64,000 nt of DNA from Actinoallomurus liliacearum (GCF_039542035.1 NZ_BAABHJ010000032.1:62001-126000); one strand, 5' to 3'. Positions 16,460 to 25,374 are shown, counted from the stretch's first letter. Made by a program: numbers and translations. Notes: a model not told the origin generated them from the sequence alone.

Positions 16460-17509
16460 ATGCGGACGGCGCTGACCGAACTGACCGGCGTCCGGCACCC
16501 GGTCGTGCAGACCGGCATGGGCTGGGTGGCCGGCCCGCGCCTCGTCTCGGCCGTCGCGAACGCGGGCGGCCTGGGCATCCTCGCCTCCGCCACCATGACC
16601 CTGGACGCCCTGTCCGCCGCGATCCGCGAGGTCAGGGAGCGCACGACGGCCCCCTTCGGGGTGAACCTGCGGGCGGACGCCACAGACGCCGGGCAGCGGA
16701 TCGACCTGCTCATCGAGGAAGGCGTACGGGTCGCGTCCTTCGCGCTCGCGCCCAGGCCCGAACTGATCGCGCGGCTGAAGGACGCCGGCGTGGTCGTCAT
16801 CCCGTCCGTGGGGGCGCGCCGGCACGCCGAGAAGGTGGCGGCGTGGGGCGCCGACGCCGTCCTCGTCCAGGGCGGCGAGGGCGGCGGGCACACCGGCCCG
16901 GTCGCCACCACGCTGCTGCTCCCCCAGGTCGTCGACGCCGTGGACATCCCGGTGATCGCGGCGGGCGGTTTCTTCGACGGCCGGGGCCTGGCGGCGGCGC
17001 TGGCGTACGGGGCGGCGGGCGTGGCGATGGGCACCCGCTTCCTGCTGACCTCCGACAGTTCGGTGCCCGAGGCGGTGAAGCGGGTCTACCTCGGCATGAC
17101 CGAGACCGTCGTCACGCGGCAGGTCGACGGCATGCCGCACCGGGTGCTGCGCACGGACCTGGTCGACTCGCTGGAGCGCTCGGGCCGGGCCGCCGGCCTG
17201 GCCCGCGCCCTCCGCAACGCCGCCCGCTTCAAGCGGGTGTCCGGGATGTCATGGCGGGCGATGGTCCGCGACGGGCTGGCGATGCGGCACGGCAGGGAGC
17301 TGTCCTGGTCGCAGGTGCTGATGGCCGCCAACACCCCGATGCTGCTGAAGGCCGCCATGGTCGACGGCCGCCCCGACCTCGGCGTGATGGCCTCCGGCCA
17401 GGCCGTCGCCGTCATCTCCGACCTGCCCTCCTGCCAGGAGCTGATCGACGGCATCGTCGCCCAGGCCACCGACATCACGACCCGCCTCACCGACCTGACC
17501 ACCGGCTGA
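16460..17509 (+). CDS. ipdC: IpdC-like flavin oxidoreductase (nitronate-monooxygenase family)
   Basis: 349 residues from ATG 16460 (AAAGGGG upstream). FMN-binding TIM barrel of the 2-nitropropane-dioxygenase/nitronate monooxygenase family: VVQTGMGWVAGPRLVSAVANAGGLG, GGEGGGHTGP, VIAAGGFFDGRGLAAALAYGAAGVAMGTRF. Position after ipdB identifies it as IpdC, needed in mycobacteria to process 5-OH-HIC-CoA before ring-D opening. The final gene of the echA20-ipdABC operon, 85 nt after ipdB. The exact redox chemistry is taken from literature memory. Confidence 0.88.
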   Translation: MRTALTELTGVRHPVVQTGMGWVAGPRLVSAVANAGGLGILASATMTLDALSAAIREVRERTTAPFGVNLRADATDAGQRIDLLIEEGVRVASFALAPRPELIARLKDAGVVVIPSVGARRHAEKVAAWGADAVLVQGGEGGGHTGPVATTLLLPQVVDAVDIPVIAAGGFFDGRGLAAALAYGAAGVAMGTRFLLTSDSSVPEAVKRVYLGMTETVVTRQVDGMPHRVLRTDLVDSLERSGRAAGLARALRNAARFKRVSGMSWRAMVRDGLAMRHGRELSWSQVLMAANTPMLLKAAMVDGRPDLGVMASGQAVAVISDLPSCQELIDGIVAQATDITTRLTDLTTG

Positions 17510-17596
17510 TCGGGCCGGCCGCCGGAAATCCGCTCGCCCGCGACCGGACCGCTCGTGCAGGATCGATCCCGGCCACGAGCAGAGGAGGGCAGGGAA

Positions 17597-18136
17597 ATGC
17601 GGAAGATCCCGACCGTGTTCGTCCGCGACTGGGACGGTGACCGGCGCTACGTCACCCGCACCCCGAACCCCGAGTGCGGCTGGGTCTTCGACGGCCACGG
17701 CCGGCCGACGCGCAAGTTCGACGGCACCTGCGTTCGCTACGACGGCGAGCGCTGGTGGGCGCGCCGCGAGGTCAAGCAGGGCAAGGGGCGGCCGCCCGGC
17801 TTCGTCGAGATCGCCCATGACGAGCAGACCGGCAAGACGGTCGGCTGGGAGCCCGCCGAGCAGTCGGGCTTCCAGAAGTTCCTCGCCGAGGCGATCGCCG
17901 CCGATCGCTGGGAGCCCGGCACGTACGAACTCGTCGGGCCCAAGGTCAACGGCAACCCGGAGGGCCTGGACCGCCACACCCTGGTGCGTCACGGCGCCGA
18001 GAACCTCGGCGACGTCCCTCGCGACTACGCCGGCCTGGCCGCCTGGCTGCGCGCCCACCCGTGGGAGGGCATCGTCTGGCACCACCCGGACGGCCGAATG
18101 GCCAAGCTCAAGCGCCGCGATCTCCCCCCGGCCTGA
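17597..18136 (+). CDS. RLIG1/DUF5565-like RNA ligase (predicted)
   Basis: 179 residues from ATG 17597 (GGAGGGCAGGG upstream). It carries a nucleotidyltransferase motif I, RKFDGTC, with Lys40 as the predicted AMP-accepting residue. It also has TVGWEPAEQ (~81-89), YELVGPKVNGNPEGL with LVRHGA (~110-134), and motif IV/V EGIVWHHPDGRMAKLK (~157-172). The order and wording of these blocks match human RLIG1 (C12orf29), a 5'-3' RNA ligase (KVDGTC, NGNPYGL, IPHGA, EGIVWH). The bacterial protein is about half as long and lacks extra domains. It lies 87 nt after ipdC but is probably independent of steroid metabolism. Activity is inferred. Confidence 0.8.
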   Translation: MRKIPTVFVRDWDGDRRYVTRTPNPECGWVFDGHGRPTRKFDGTCVRYDGERWWARREVKQGKGRPPGFVEIAHDEQTGKTVGWEPAEQSGFQKFLAEAIAADRWEPGTYELVGPKVNGNPEGLDRHTLVRHGAENLGDVPRDYAGLAAWLRAHPWEGIVWHHPDGRMAKLKRRDLPPA

Positions 18137-18144
18137 ACCCGAGC

Positions 18145-18184
18145 GCCGAGGATCTCCGTCGTTCCGACGACGAGAATCCTCGGC
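18145..18184. terminator. Bidirectional hairpin terminator
   Basis: GCCGAGGAT (18145-18153) pairs perfectly with ATCCTCGGC (18176-18184), and the intervening GTCGT/ACGAC lets the stem extend. It sits between the convergent RNA-ligase and DUF6300 genes. Confidence 0.8.
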
Positions 18185-18219
18185 CGTACTCAGGAGGACC
18201 GCAGGCCGGTCGGCCACGG

Positions 18220-18576
18220 TCACAGGTCACCGCGGTACCAGGCGTCGATCTCGGCGTCGAGAGCCGCCTGGTCGAGGCGGGCGGGCCTGGCGTTCTCGAT
18301 CCACCGCCGAATGAGCCGGGCGAGAACATCCACGGTCCGGTCGGTCGCGATCTCATGGACGGCGAAGAACGTGACGATCGGCCCGGTGATCGGATCATCG
18401 AGGTCGCAGCGAGCACACAGCACGATCTCCGTGAAGCCGGTGACCTCGGTGCCCTGTTCGGTCCGCCAGCCGTGCGGAAGCCGCAGTACGGCGAGGACGT
18501 CCCCGGCGCACCGCGGGCACGCGTGCTGCGTCCAGAGCGGTCGCCGCGCGCGGTGGCGCGTGGGCACGGCGGTCAT
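18220..18576 (-). CDS. DUF6300-like zinc-ribbon protein
   Basis: 118 residues from ATG 18576, overlapping the dnaE stop (ATGA). Two CxxC pairs, ACPRCAG near residue 20 and LCARCD near 53, form a likely zinc ribbon. The strings PHGWRTEQGTEVTGFTEIVLC and GPIVTFFAVHEI match actinobacterial DUF6300 proteins as I recall them. No catalytic motif is seen. Translational coupling to a replicative-type polymerase subunit suggests a nucleic-acid-linked role, which is inference. Confidence 0.75.
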   Translation of the reverse strand: MTAVPTRHRARRPLWTQHACPRCAGDVLAVLRLPHGWRTEQGTEVTGFTEIVLCARCDLDDPITGPIVTFFAVHEIATDRTVDVLARLIRRWIENARPARLDQAALDAEIDAWYRGDL

Positions 18577-21500
18577 GCGCCGATCGCGTTCGCGCCCAGC
18601 AGGGACTTGATGTCCCCGAAGAACGACGGTTCCGGCTGGACGCGAAACCGGTCGAGGGCGATCAGCAGTCCCTTCGCGCCGGGGCGCCCCGGCCGCAGCC
18701 TCAGGTGCACGGGTGCGTGGCCGGGGTGGGAGTCCAGGATGCGTTTCAGCTCGTGGATGACGTCGGCGGACACGCGGGACTCCGAAAGGGAGATCACCAC
18801 GGGCGGCTCGGCGGCGGTGACCTGGGAGACGTCGAGGACGGTGACCTCCTCCCCGTAGACGCTCAGCGTCTCGTCCCGCACGTTGACGCGGCCGCGGATC
18901 GTGACCACCCGGTCCTCGGCCAGCGTCTCGCCGTACAGGACGTGGCTCTTGGGGAAGATCAGGCACTCGACCGAGGCGTCATGGTCCTCGAGGTTGACGA
19001 TCGCCCAGGTGTCCCCGTTCTTGGTGATCTTGCGTTGCAGGCCGGAGATGATCCCGGCGACCCGCACGTAGCCCTCCGTACGACCGGAGGCGAGCAGTTC
19101 GGCGAGCGTGGTGTCGCGGGCGGCCTCCAGGACGCGCTCGGCGCCGTCGAGGGGATGAGACGAGACGTACAGGCCGAGCATCTCCCGTTCGAAGGTCAGC
19201 AGGCTGCTCTTGTCCCATTCCTCTTCGGAGATCGCGACGGAGAACATGCCGCCGGTCTCGTCCTCCGGCTCGTCGAGCGCGCCGAACAGGGAGTCCTGGC
19301 CGCGGGCCTCGTTGCGTTTCACGTCGATGACCGCGTCGACGGCCTGCTCGTGGACCATCACGAGGGCCTTGCGGCGGTGACCGAGGCCGTCGAACGCGCC
19401 GGCCTTGGCGAGGGATTCGATGACGCGCTTGTTGCAGACGCTCGTCGGGACCTTGGTCAGGAAGTCGTTGAAGTCGTTGAACGCGCCCTTGTCGCGGCGG
19501 CTCTGGACGATCGCCGCGACGACGTTGGCGCCGACGTTACGGATCGCGCCGAGGCCGAAGCGGATGTCCTCGCCGACGGCGGCGAAGTTCAGTTCGGACT
19601 CGTTGACGTCCGGCGGCAGGACCTTGATGCCGAGGCGGCGGCAGTCCGACAGGTAGACCGCCATCTTGTCCTTGTCGTCACCGACCGAGGTGAGCAGCGC
19701 GGCGAGGTATTCGGCGGGGTGGTTCGCCTTCAGGTAGGCGGTCCAGTACGACACGACGCCGTACCCGGCGGTGTGCGACTTGTTGAACCCGTATCCGGAG
19801 AAGGGGACCAAGACGTCCCAGACGGCCTTGACGGCCTCATCGGAGAAGCCGCGTTCCTTCATGCCCGCGGAGAATCTGCCCCACTCCGCGTCCAGGACGT
19901 CCTTCTTCTTCTTGCCCATCGCGCGACGCAGCATGTCCGCGCCGCCGAGGGAGTATCCGGCGAGTCGCTGGGCGATCGCCATCACCTGCTCCTGGAAGAC
20001 CACCAGGTGGTAGGTGTCGCCCAGGATCGGGTCGAGCGCCTCTTTCAGGTCCGGATGGATCGGCTCGACATCCTGTCTGCCGGTCTTGCGCAGCGCGTAG
20101 TTGGTGTGCGCGTTCATCTCCATCGGGCCGGGCCGGTACAGGGCCGAGACCGCGGCGATGTCGGTGAACTCGCTCGGCTGCATCAGCTTGAGGAGCGTGC
20201 GCATGCCGCCACCGTCGAGCTGGAACACCCCGAGAGTGTCTCCGCGGGCCAGCAGCTCGTAGGTCTTCCCGTCATCGAGAGGAACCTCGAGGATGTCGAT
20301 CTCGATGCCCTTGTTGGCTCTGACGTTGGCGATGGCGTCGTTGATGACGGTGAGGTTGCGCAGGCCGAGGAAGTCCATCTTGAGCAGGCCCATGTCCTCG
20401 GCCTGCGTGAACGGGAACCCGGTGATGATCGGCCCGTCGGCCTTCGGCCGCACCAGGGGGAGGACGTCGACCAGCGGCTCGGAGGACAGGATCACGCCGG
20501 CGGCGTGGATTCCGGTGCCGCGGGTCAGGCCCTCCACGCCCACGGCGGTGTCGACGACCCGCTTGACGTCCGGCTCCTCCTCGTACATCTTCCGCAGCTC
20601 GGCGGCCTCCCCGTGGCGGGGGTGGTTCTCGTCGTGGATCGCCGACAGCGGGATCTCCTTGCCGCCGACGGCGGCGGGGAACGCCTTGGTGATCCGGTCG
20701 CCGAGCGCGTAGGGATAGCCGAGGACGCGGCAGGCGTCCTTGACGGCGGCCTTGGCCTTGATGGTGCCGAAGGTGACGATCTGGCAGACCCGGTCGTCGC
20801 CGTACTTCCCGGTGACATAGTCGATCATCTCGTCGCGGCGGCGGTCGTCGAAGTCGAGGTCGACGTCGGGCATGGTGATGCGCTCGGGGTTGAGGAACCG
20901 CTCGAAGATCAGCTTGTGCTCGATCGGGTCGAGCTCGGTGATCCCGGTGCAGTAGGCGACCATCGAGCCGGTGGCCGAGCCTCGGCCGGGTCCGAGTCCG
21001 ATGCCGTTGGCCCGTGCGTATCGGCAGATGTCGGCGACGACGAGGAAGTAGCCGGGGAAGCCCATGCCGTCGATGACGGACAGCTCGTAGTCGATGCGGT
21101 TCAGGACCTCTTGCGATGGGTCGCCCTTGTAGCGGCGCCGCGCGCCGGCCAGGGTCTCCTTCCGCAGCCACGACGACTCGCTCTCCCCATCCGGAACGGG
21201 GAACCTCGGCATCAGATCCCGGTGGGCGAAGACCTCGCCGTAGTCGCCGACGCGTTCGGCGATCAGGAGGGTGTTGTCGCAGGCGCCGGGCACCTGGCCG
21301 TCCCATAGGGACCGCATCTCCTCGGCGGTCTTGAGGTAGTAGCCGGAGCCGGAGAACCGGAAGCGGTTCCGGTCGGCGAGCTGCTTGCCGGTGCCGATGC
21401 ACAGGAGCGCGTCGTGCGCACCCGCCTGGTCCTCGGTGACGTAGTGGGAGTCGTTGGTGGCCAGCGGTGGCAGGCCGAGCTGTTCGCCCAGGCGCAGGAG

Positions 21501-22136
21501 GTCGTCGCGGACCCGGCGTTCGATGGGGATGCCGTGGTCCATCAGCTCCAGGAAGTAGTTATCCCTGCCGAAGAGGTCCCGGTACGTCGCGGCGGTCTCG
21601 ACCGCCTTGTCGTACTGCCCGAGGCGGATCCGGGTCTGCACCGCGCCCGACGGGCAGCCGGTCGTGGCGATGATCCCCCTGCCGTGCTCGGCGAGGAGCT
21701 CGTCGTCCATCCGGGGGTACTTCTGGACGTGGCCTTCGAGCCAGGCGCGCGACTGGAGGCGGAACAGGTTCCGCAGGCCCTCGGCGTCGGCGGCCCACAT
21801 CGTCATGTGGGTGTAGAGACCACGGCCGGCGACGTCCCCGCCCGCACCGGTGGCATCGTCGGACCTGCGCAGTGAGAGGTTGTCGCTCCAGTACACGGCC
21901 TGTTTGTGGTACCGGGACGCGGGGGCGACATAGCCCTCGATGCCGATGATCGGCTTGACGCCCGCTCTGTTCGCCGAGTGGTAGAACTCGTACGCCCCGT
22001 GCACGTTGCCGTGATCGCTCATCGCGACGGCCGGCATCCCCAGGCGGCCCGCCTCCTCCATGAGGCGCCCGACCTTCGCGGCACCGTCGAGCATCGAGTA
22101 CTCGGTATGGACGTGCAGGTGGACGAACGAATCCAC
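18573..22136 (-). CDS. dnaE: DNA polymerase III alpha subunit (DnaE)
   Basis: 1187 residues from GTG 22136. Order: PHP domain (HLHVHTEYSMLDG at ~6-18, MSDHGN, TNDSHYV), polymerase core with catalytic acidic motif PDVDLDF (Asp424, Asp426), GPGRGSATGS, FQLDGGGM, GYGFNKSHTAGY, then helix-hairpin-helix and an OB domain (VRVAGIISGLQRKITKNGD). The PHP metal ligands (HxH, Asp17, SDH, GC, NDSH) look intact, so PHP proofreading is plausible as in mycobacterial DnaE1. Length and motifs fit DnaE1 rather than the error-prone DnaE2/ImuC. It sits inside the steroid cluster, so it could be a second copy; one window cannot show this. Confidence 0.95.
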   Translation of the reverse strand: MDSFVHLHVHTEYSMLDGAAKVGRLMEEAGRLGMPAVAMSDHGNVHGAYEFYHSANRAGVKPIIGIEGYVAPASRYHKQAVYWSDNLSLRRSDDATGAGGDVAGRGLYTHMTMWAADAEGLRNLFRLQSRAWLEGHVQKYPRMDDELLAEHGRGIIATTGCPSGAVQTRIRLGQYDKAVETAATYRDLFGRDNYFLELMDHGIPIERRVRDDLLRLGEQLGLPPLATNDSHYVTEDQAGAHDALLCIGTGKQLADRNRFRFSGSGYYLKTAEEMRSLWDGQVPGACDNTLLIAERVGDYGEVFAHRDLMPRFPVPDGESESSWLRKETLAGARRRYKGDPSQEVLNRIDYELSVIDGMGFPGYFLVVADICRYARANGIGLGPGRGSATGSMVAYCTGITELDPIEHKLIFERFLNPERITMPDVDLDFDDRRRDEMIDYVTGKYGDDRVCQIVTFGTIKAKAAVKDACRVLGYPYALGDRITKAFPAAVGGKEIPLSAIHDENHPRHGEAAELRKMYEEEPDVKRVVDTAVGVEGLTRGTGIHAAGVILSSEPLVDVLPLVRPKADGPIITGFPFTQAEDMGLLKMDFLGLRNLTVINDAIANVRANKGIEIDILEVPLDDGKTYELLARGDTLGVFQLDGGGMRTLLKLMQPSEFTDIAAVSALYRPGPMEMNAHTNYALRKTGRQDVEPIHPDLKEALDPILGDTYHLVVFQEQVMAIAQRLAGYSLGGADMLRRAMGKKKKDVLDAEWGRFSAGMKERGFSDEAVKAVWDVLVPFSGYGFNKSHTAGYGVVSYWTAYLKANHPAEYLAALLTSVGDDKDKMAVYLSDCRRLGIKVLPPDVNESELNFAAVGEDIRFGLGAIRNVGANVVAAIVQSRRDKGAFNDFNDFLTKVPTSVCNKRVIESLAKAGAFDGLGHRRKALVMVHEQAVDAVIDVKRNEARGQDSLFGALDEPEDETGGMFSVAISEEEWDKSSLLTFEREMLGLYVSSHPLDGAERVLEAARDTTLAELLASGRTEGYVRVAGIISGLQRKITKNGDTWAIVNLEDHDASVECLIFPKSHVLYGETLAEDRVVTIRGRVNVRDETLSVYGEEVTVLDVSQVTAAEPPVVISLSESRVSADVIHELKRILDSHPGHAPVHLRLRPGRPGAKGLLIALDRFRVQPEPSFFGDIKSLLGANAIGA

Positions 22137-22402
22137 CGCCCCACTCCCTTCGGTTGTACGGCGTCAGGACGTCCGACATTCGACCGAAGGCGAAGACGGG
22201 TTGTCCAACAACCGACAGCCCGACCTGTGACAACTTACGGTTGTGAAGAAAGATGAGCGGTCTTCCCCGTCATCACCATCTCCCCGCGTCACGCACCATG
22301 GCCGGCGCGCTGAGCCGCACCGGCGGATCGGATCCTCTCAAGGCCGTCGGCCCGCCGTGCGATCGCGGTTGCGGGATGCCGGCCCCGGCGCGCGGTCGGG
22401 TG
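22137..22402. promoter_or_regulatory. Upstream region of dnaE with ACAACC palindrome
   Basis: GGTTGT-CCA-ACAACC at 22199-22213 is a perfect inverted repeat 63 nt upstream of the dnaE start. Two more GGTTGT copies are nearby (~22152 and ~22235). It could be an operator for dnaE. It does not match the actinobacterial LexA box. I see no gene in this spacer. Confidence 0.4.
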
Positions 22403-23383
22403 TCAAGGCAGCGCGGCCAGAACGCGGGCACGGTGCTCGGCGGGGGTGCCCCAGGCCGAGCGCAGCGCCCGTACCTTGCGGATCCACAGGGACGGGTCGT
22501 ACTCGTCGGTGTAGCCGATCGCGCCGTGCGCCTGCAGGGCGATCCGGGCGACGGCGTAGGCCGCGTCGGAGGCCGCGGCCTTGGCCGCCGACACGTCGCG
22601 CGGCAGGTGCGGTGAGCCGAACGACAGCGCGGCGCCGTAGACGAGCGGCCGGGCGAACTCCAGCCCGGTCAGGGCGTTCGCCAGCTGGTGCTTGACCGCC
22701 TGGAACTCCCCGATCGGACGGCCGAACTGCCGTCGCGTCCGCGCGTACTCCACCGTCGCGTCGAGCAACGCCCGTCCGAGGCCGAGCAGTTGCGCGGCGC
22801 AGGCCAGCGCGGCCAGGTCGTACGCCACCGCGGCGGACCGGCGCACGGCCGGTCCGGCCGCCAGGCGCTCGGCCGCGCGCACGGGGAACAGCCGGCGTGC
22901 GGGGTCCAGGGAGCGTACGGCGGGACCGTCGGGCGCCGCCGACCACAGGTCCGCGCCGTCCGTCATCAGGACCAGATCGGCGGCGTCCGCGTCGAGGGCG
23001 CGGCGGACCGGGCCCGGAGACACCAGCGAGACGACGGCCTCACCCTCGGCGATCCGCGGCAGCCATTCGGCGGCCGTGCCCGCGTCGCCGGTCCCGTCGA
23101 GGAGCGCGGCCGCCGCGAGCGTCTCGACGACGGGGCCGGGCACCGCGTGGCGGCCCAGCTCGTGCGCCGCGACGGCGAGTTCCACCGGGAGCGGCCCGGC
23201 GCCGCCATGGCGCTCGGGCACCGCGAGGGCGAACACCCCGGCCTCCGCGAGCGCGGACCACAGCGCACGGTCGTGGTCGCCGACCGCCCACCGGCGGATC
23301 AAGGCGGGCGTGCCGGCCTCGGTGAGGAGCTCGCGCAGGGTGTCGCCGAACAGGCGCTGCTCGGTGTCGAGGGCGAACCTCAT
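22403..23383 (-). CDS. Acyl-CoA dehydrogenase, FadE32/FadE33-like small subunit
   Basis: 326 residues from ATG 23383, overlapping the fadE30-like stop (ATGA). Acyl-CoA dehydrogenase C-terminal signature: YARTRRQFGRPIGEFQAVKHQLAN and QAHGAIGYTDEYDPSLWIRKVRAL. It is shorter than the usual ~380 residues and has a reduced middle domain, as in mycobacterial FadE32/FadE33, which form alpha2-beta2 complexes with a second subunit. Here the natural partner is the gene just upstream. It likely oxidises a CoA intermediate after ring opening. Exact FadE number is uncertain. Confidence 0.85.
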   Translation of the reverse strand: MRFALDTEQRLFGDTLRELLTEAGTPALIRRWAVGDHDRALWSALAEAGVFALAVPERHGGAGPLPVELAVAAHELGRHAVPGPVVETLAAAALLDGTGDAGTAAEWLPRIAEGEAVVSLVSPGPVRRALDADAADLVLMTDGADLWSAAPDGPAVRSLDPARRLFPVRAAERLAAGPAVRRSAAVAYDLAALACAAQLLGLGRALLDATVEYARTRRQFGRPIGEFQAVKHQLANALTGLEFARPLVYGAALSFGSPHLPRDVSAAKAAASDAAYAVARIALQAHGAIGYTDEYDPSLWIRKVRALRSAWGTPAEHRARVLAALP

Positions 23384-24504
23384 CTCCTCGCCTCCTTGGG
23401 CAGGCCGAGGACGCGCTCGGCGATGACGTTGCGCTGGATCTCGTTGGTGCCTGCGTAGATCGGGCCGGCGAGGGAGAAGACGTAGCCCTCCAGCCAGTCC
23501 CCCTCCAGCTCCGCGTCCGGACCCAGGATCTCCAGCGCGGTCTCGTGCAGCTCGACGTCCAGCTCGGACCAGAAGACCTTGTTCACGCTGGCCTCGGCGC
23601 CGACGTCGTCGGCGCGGGAGATCGTCTCGAACGCCTTGAGCCGGTAGGCGCGCGCCTTGATCCAGGCGTCGGCGACGCGGTCGCGCAGCAGCGGGTCGGC
23701 GCCGTGCTCGCGCCACAGGGCCACGAGGCGGTCGGCGGCGGCGAGAAACCGGCCGGGGCTGCGGAGGGTGAGACCGCGCTCGTTGCCGGCCGTGCTCATC
23801 GCGACCTTCCAGCCCTGGCCGGGCGCGCCGATGACGTCGCGGTCGGGCACGAACACGTCGTCGAGGAACAGCTCGGCGAACGCGGGCTTGCCGTCGAGCC
23901 GCCCGATGGGCCGTACGGTCACGCCGCCGGCGTCGAGAGGGAACATCAGGTACGTCAGCCCGCGATGGCGTTCGGCCGCGGGGTCGGAGCGGAACAGCCC
24001 GAACGCGCGGTCGGCGAAGGCGGCGCGGGAGCTCCAGGTCTTCTGCCCGTTCAGCCGCCACCCGCCGTCGACGCGAGTGGCGGTCGCCCGCAGGGCGGCC
24101 AGGTCGCTGCCGGCGCCGGGCTCCGACCACGCCTGGGCCCAGATCACCTCGCCGGAGGCCATCGGCGGCAGGACGCGTTCCAGCTGGTCGTGGGTGCCGT
24201 GGGCGAACAGCGTCGGGGCGAGCAGGTTGATGCCGTTCTGGCTCACCCGTCCCGGCGCGCCGGCGGCGTAGTACTCCTCCTCGAGGACGAGCCACTCCAG
24301 CGGTGACGCGCCCCGGCCGCCGTACGCCTCCGGCCAGGACACCACGGACAGCCGGGCCGCGGCGAGCGTCCGCTCCCACTCCCGGTGGGCGGCGAAGCCC
24401 TCCTCGGTCTCCAGCGACGGCAGCGGCGTCGCGGGAACGTGGCGGCGCAGCCAGGCGCGCGCCTCGGCCCGGAAGGGCTCCACCGACGACAGGTCGAGAT
24501 CCAT
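23380..24504 (-). CDS. fadE30: Acyl-CoA dehydrogenase, FadE30-like
   Basis: 374 residues from ATG 24504. Domains: helical N-terminus, beta domain with WAQAWSEPGAGSDLAALRATA and GQKTWSSRAAFADRAFG (flavin and acyl-CoA contacts), and C-terminus IYAGTNEIQRNVIAERVLGLPKE. It is divergent from ipdF and shares its operator, exactly as FadE30 (Rv3560c) lies beside Rv3559c in M. tuberculosis. FadE30 dehydrogenates HIP-CoA-type substrates. It is coupled to the small acyl-CoA dehydrogenase downstream, so a heteromeric enzyme is also possible. Confidence 0.85.
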   Translation of the reverse strand: MDLDLSSVEPFRAEARAWLRRHVPATPLPSLETEEGFAAHREWERTLAAARLSVVSWPEAYGGRGASPLEWLVLEEEYYAAGAPGRVSQNGINLLAPTLFAHGTHDQLERVLPPMASGEVIWAQAWSEPGAGSDLAALRATATRVDGGWRLNGQKTWSSRAAFADRAFGLFRSDPAAERHRGLTYLMFPLDAGGVTVRPIGRLDGKPAFAELFLDDVFVPDRDVIGAPGQGWKVAMSTAGNERGLTLRSPGRFLAAADRLVALWREHGADPLLRDRVADAWIKARAYRLKAFETISRADDVGAEASVNKVFWSELDVELHETALEILGPDAELEGDWLEGYVFSLAGPIYAGTNEIQRNVIAERVLGLPKEARR

Positions 24505-24523
24505 GGCCGTCCGCCTCGATTCT

Positions 24524-24546
24524 TTCTAACAACCGTTTGGTAGAGT
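24524..24546. promoter_or_regulatory. Probable KstR2 operator, fadE30/ipdF-kstR2 divergent promoter
   Basis: CTAACAACCGTTTGGTAG (24526-24543) differs from the echA20 site in only two of 18 positions. It overlaps a possible -10 (TAGAGT, 24541-24546) only 7 nt before the ipdF GTG, suggesting a leaderless or very short-leader mRNA. It would allow autoregulation of kstR2, two genes downstream. Confidence 0.7.
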
Positions 24547-24553
24547 AACGCAG

Positions 24554-25354
24554 GTGAGCGAGACCGGCATTCCCTCCACCCGGGCGACGCCCGTCCCCGG
24601 TCACGGACTCCTGCGCGACCGCGTCGTGGTGGTGACGGCGGCGGCCGGCGCGGGCATCGGCGGGGCGACGGCCCGGCGCTGCCTGGAGGAGGGCGCGCGG
24701 GTGGTGATCAGCGACGCGCACGAGCGACGGCTCGACCGGTCGCTGACCGACCTGGAACGGGAGTTCGGCGCGGAGTCGGTGGCCGCGGTCCCGTGCGACG
24801 TGACCTCCGAGGACGACGTACGGGCGCTGTTCGCCGCGGCCGCCGAGCGCTTCGGCCGGATCGACGTCGCGGTCAACAACGCCGGCCTCGGCGGGACGGC
24901 CGATCTCGTGGAGATGACCGACGAGCAGTGGTCACGGGTGCTGGACGTCACCCTCGGCGGCACCATGCGCTGCACGCGGGCGGCCCTGCGGGTGATGCGC
25001 GAGCAGGGGCACGGCGTGATCGTGAACAACGCCTCGGTGATCGGCTGGCGGGCGCAGCGCGGGCAGTCGCACTACGCGGCGGCCAAGGCCGGGGTGATGG
25101 CGCTCACGCGCTGCGCCGCGCTGGAGGCGGCGGAGTACGGCGTGCGGATCAACGCGGTGGCGCCCAGCCTGGCCATGCACCCGCACCTGGTGAAGGTGAC
25201 GAGCGAGGAGCTGCTGACGGAGCTGACGCGCCGGGAGGCGTACGGCCGGTACGCCGAGCCGTGGGAGGTGGCCAACGTTATCGTCTTCCTGGCCACCGAC
25301 TACTCGTCGTACATGACGGGCGAGGTCGTCGCCGTCTCCAGCCAGCACCCCTGA
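24554..25354 (+). CDS. ipdF: IpdF-like short-chain dehydrogenase
   Basis: 266 residues from GTG 24554. SDR motifs: VVVTAAAGAGIGGATARR (cofactor), NNAGLGG, NNASVIGWRAQRGQSHYAAAK. Placement beside fadE30 and kstR2 matches IpdF (Rv3559c), which oxidises the 5-hydroxyl of HIP-derived CoA thioesters in mycobacteria. It is the first gene of an operon with kstR2 (20 nt gap) and probably fadA6. The leader appears almost absent, with the operator ending ~10 nt before the start. Confidence 0.88.
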   Translation: MSETGIPSTRATPVPGHGLLRDRVVVVTAAAGAGIGGATARRCLEEGARVVISDAHERRLDRSLTDLEREFGAESVAAVPCDVTSEDDVRALFAAAAERFGRIDVAVNNAGLGGTADLVEMTDEQWSRVLDVTLGGTMRCTRAALRVMREQGHGVIVNNASVIGWRAQRGQSHYAAAKAGVMALTRCAALEAAEYGVRINAVAPSLAMHPHLVKVTSEELLTELTRREAYGRYAEPWEVANVIVFLATDYSSYMTGEVVAVSSQHP

Positions 25355-25374
25355 GTCAGCTCCGAGGAAATCCC

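Noticed and set aside
18705..21308. 867-residue open frame antisense to dnaE
   Set aside because: High GC keeps antisense frames open; its composition (Val/Asp/Gly/Arg) has no family motif and dnaE is certain.
22199..22213. LexA (SOS) box upstream of dnaE
   Set aside because: The palindrome is GGTTGT-CCA-ACAACC, not the actinobacterial TCGAAC-N4-GTTCGA type.
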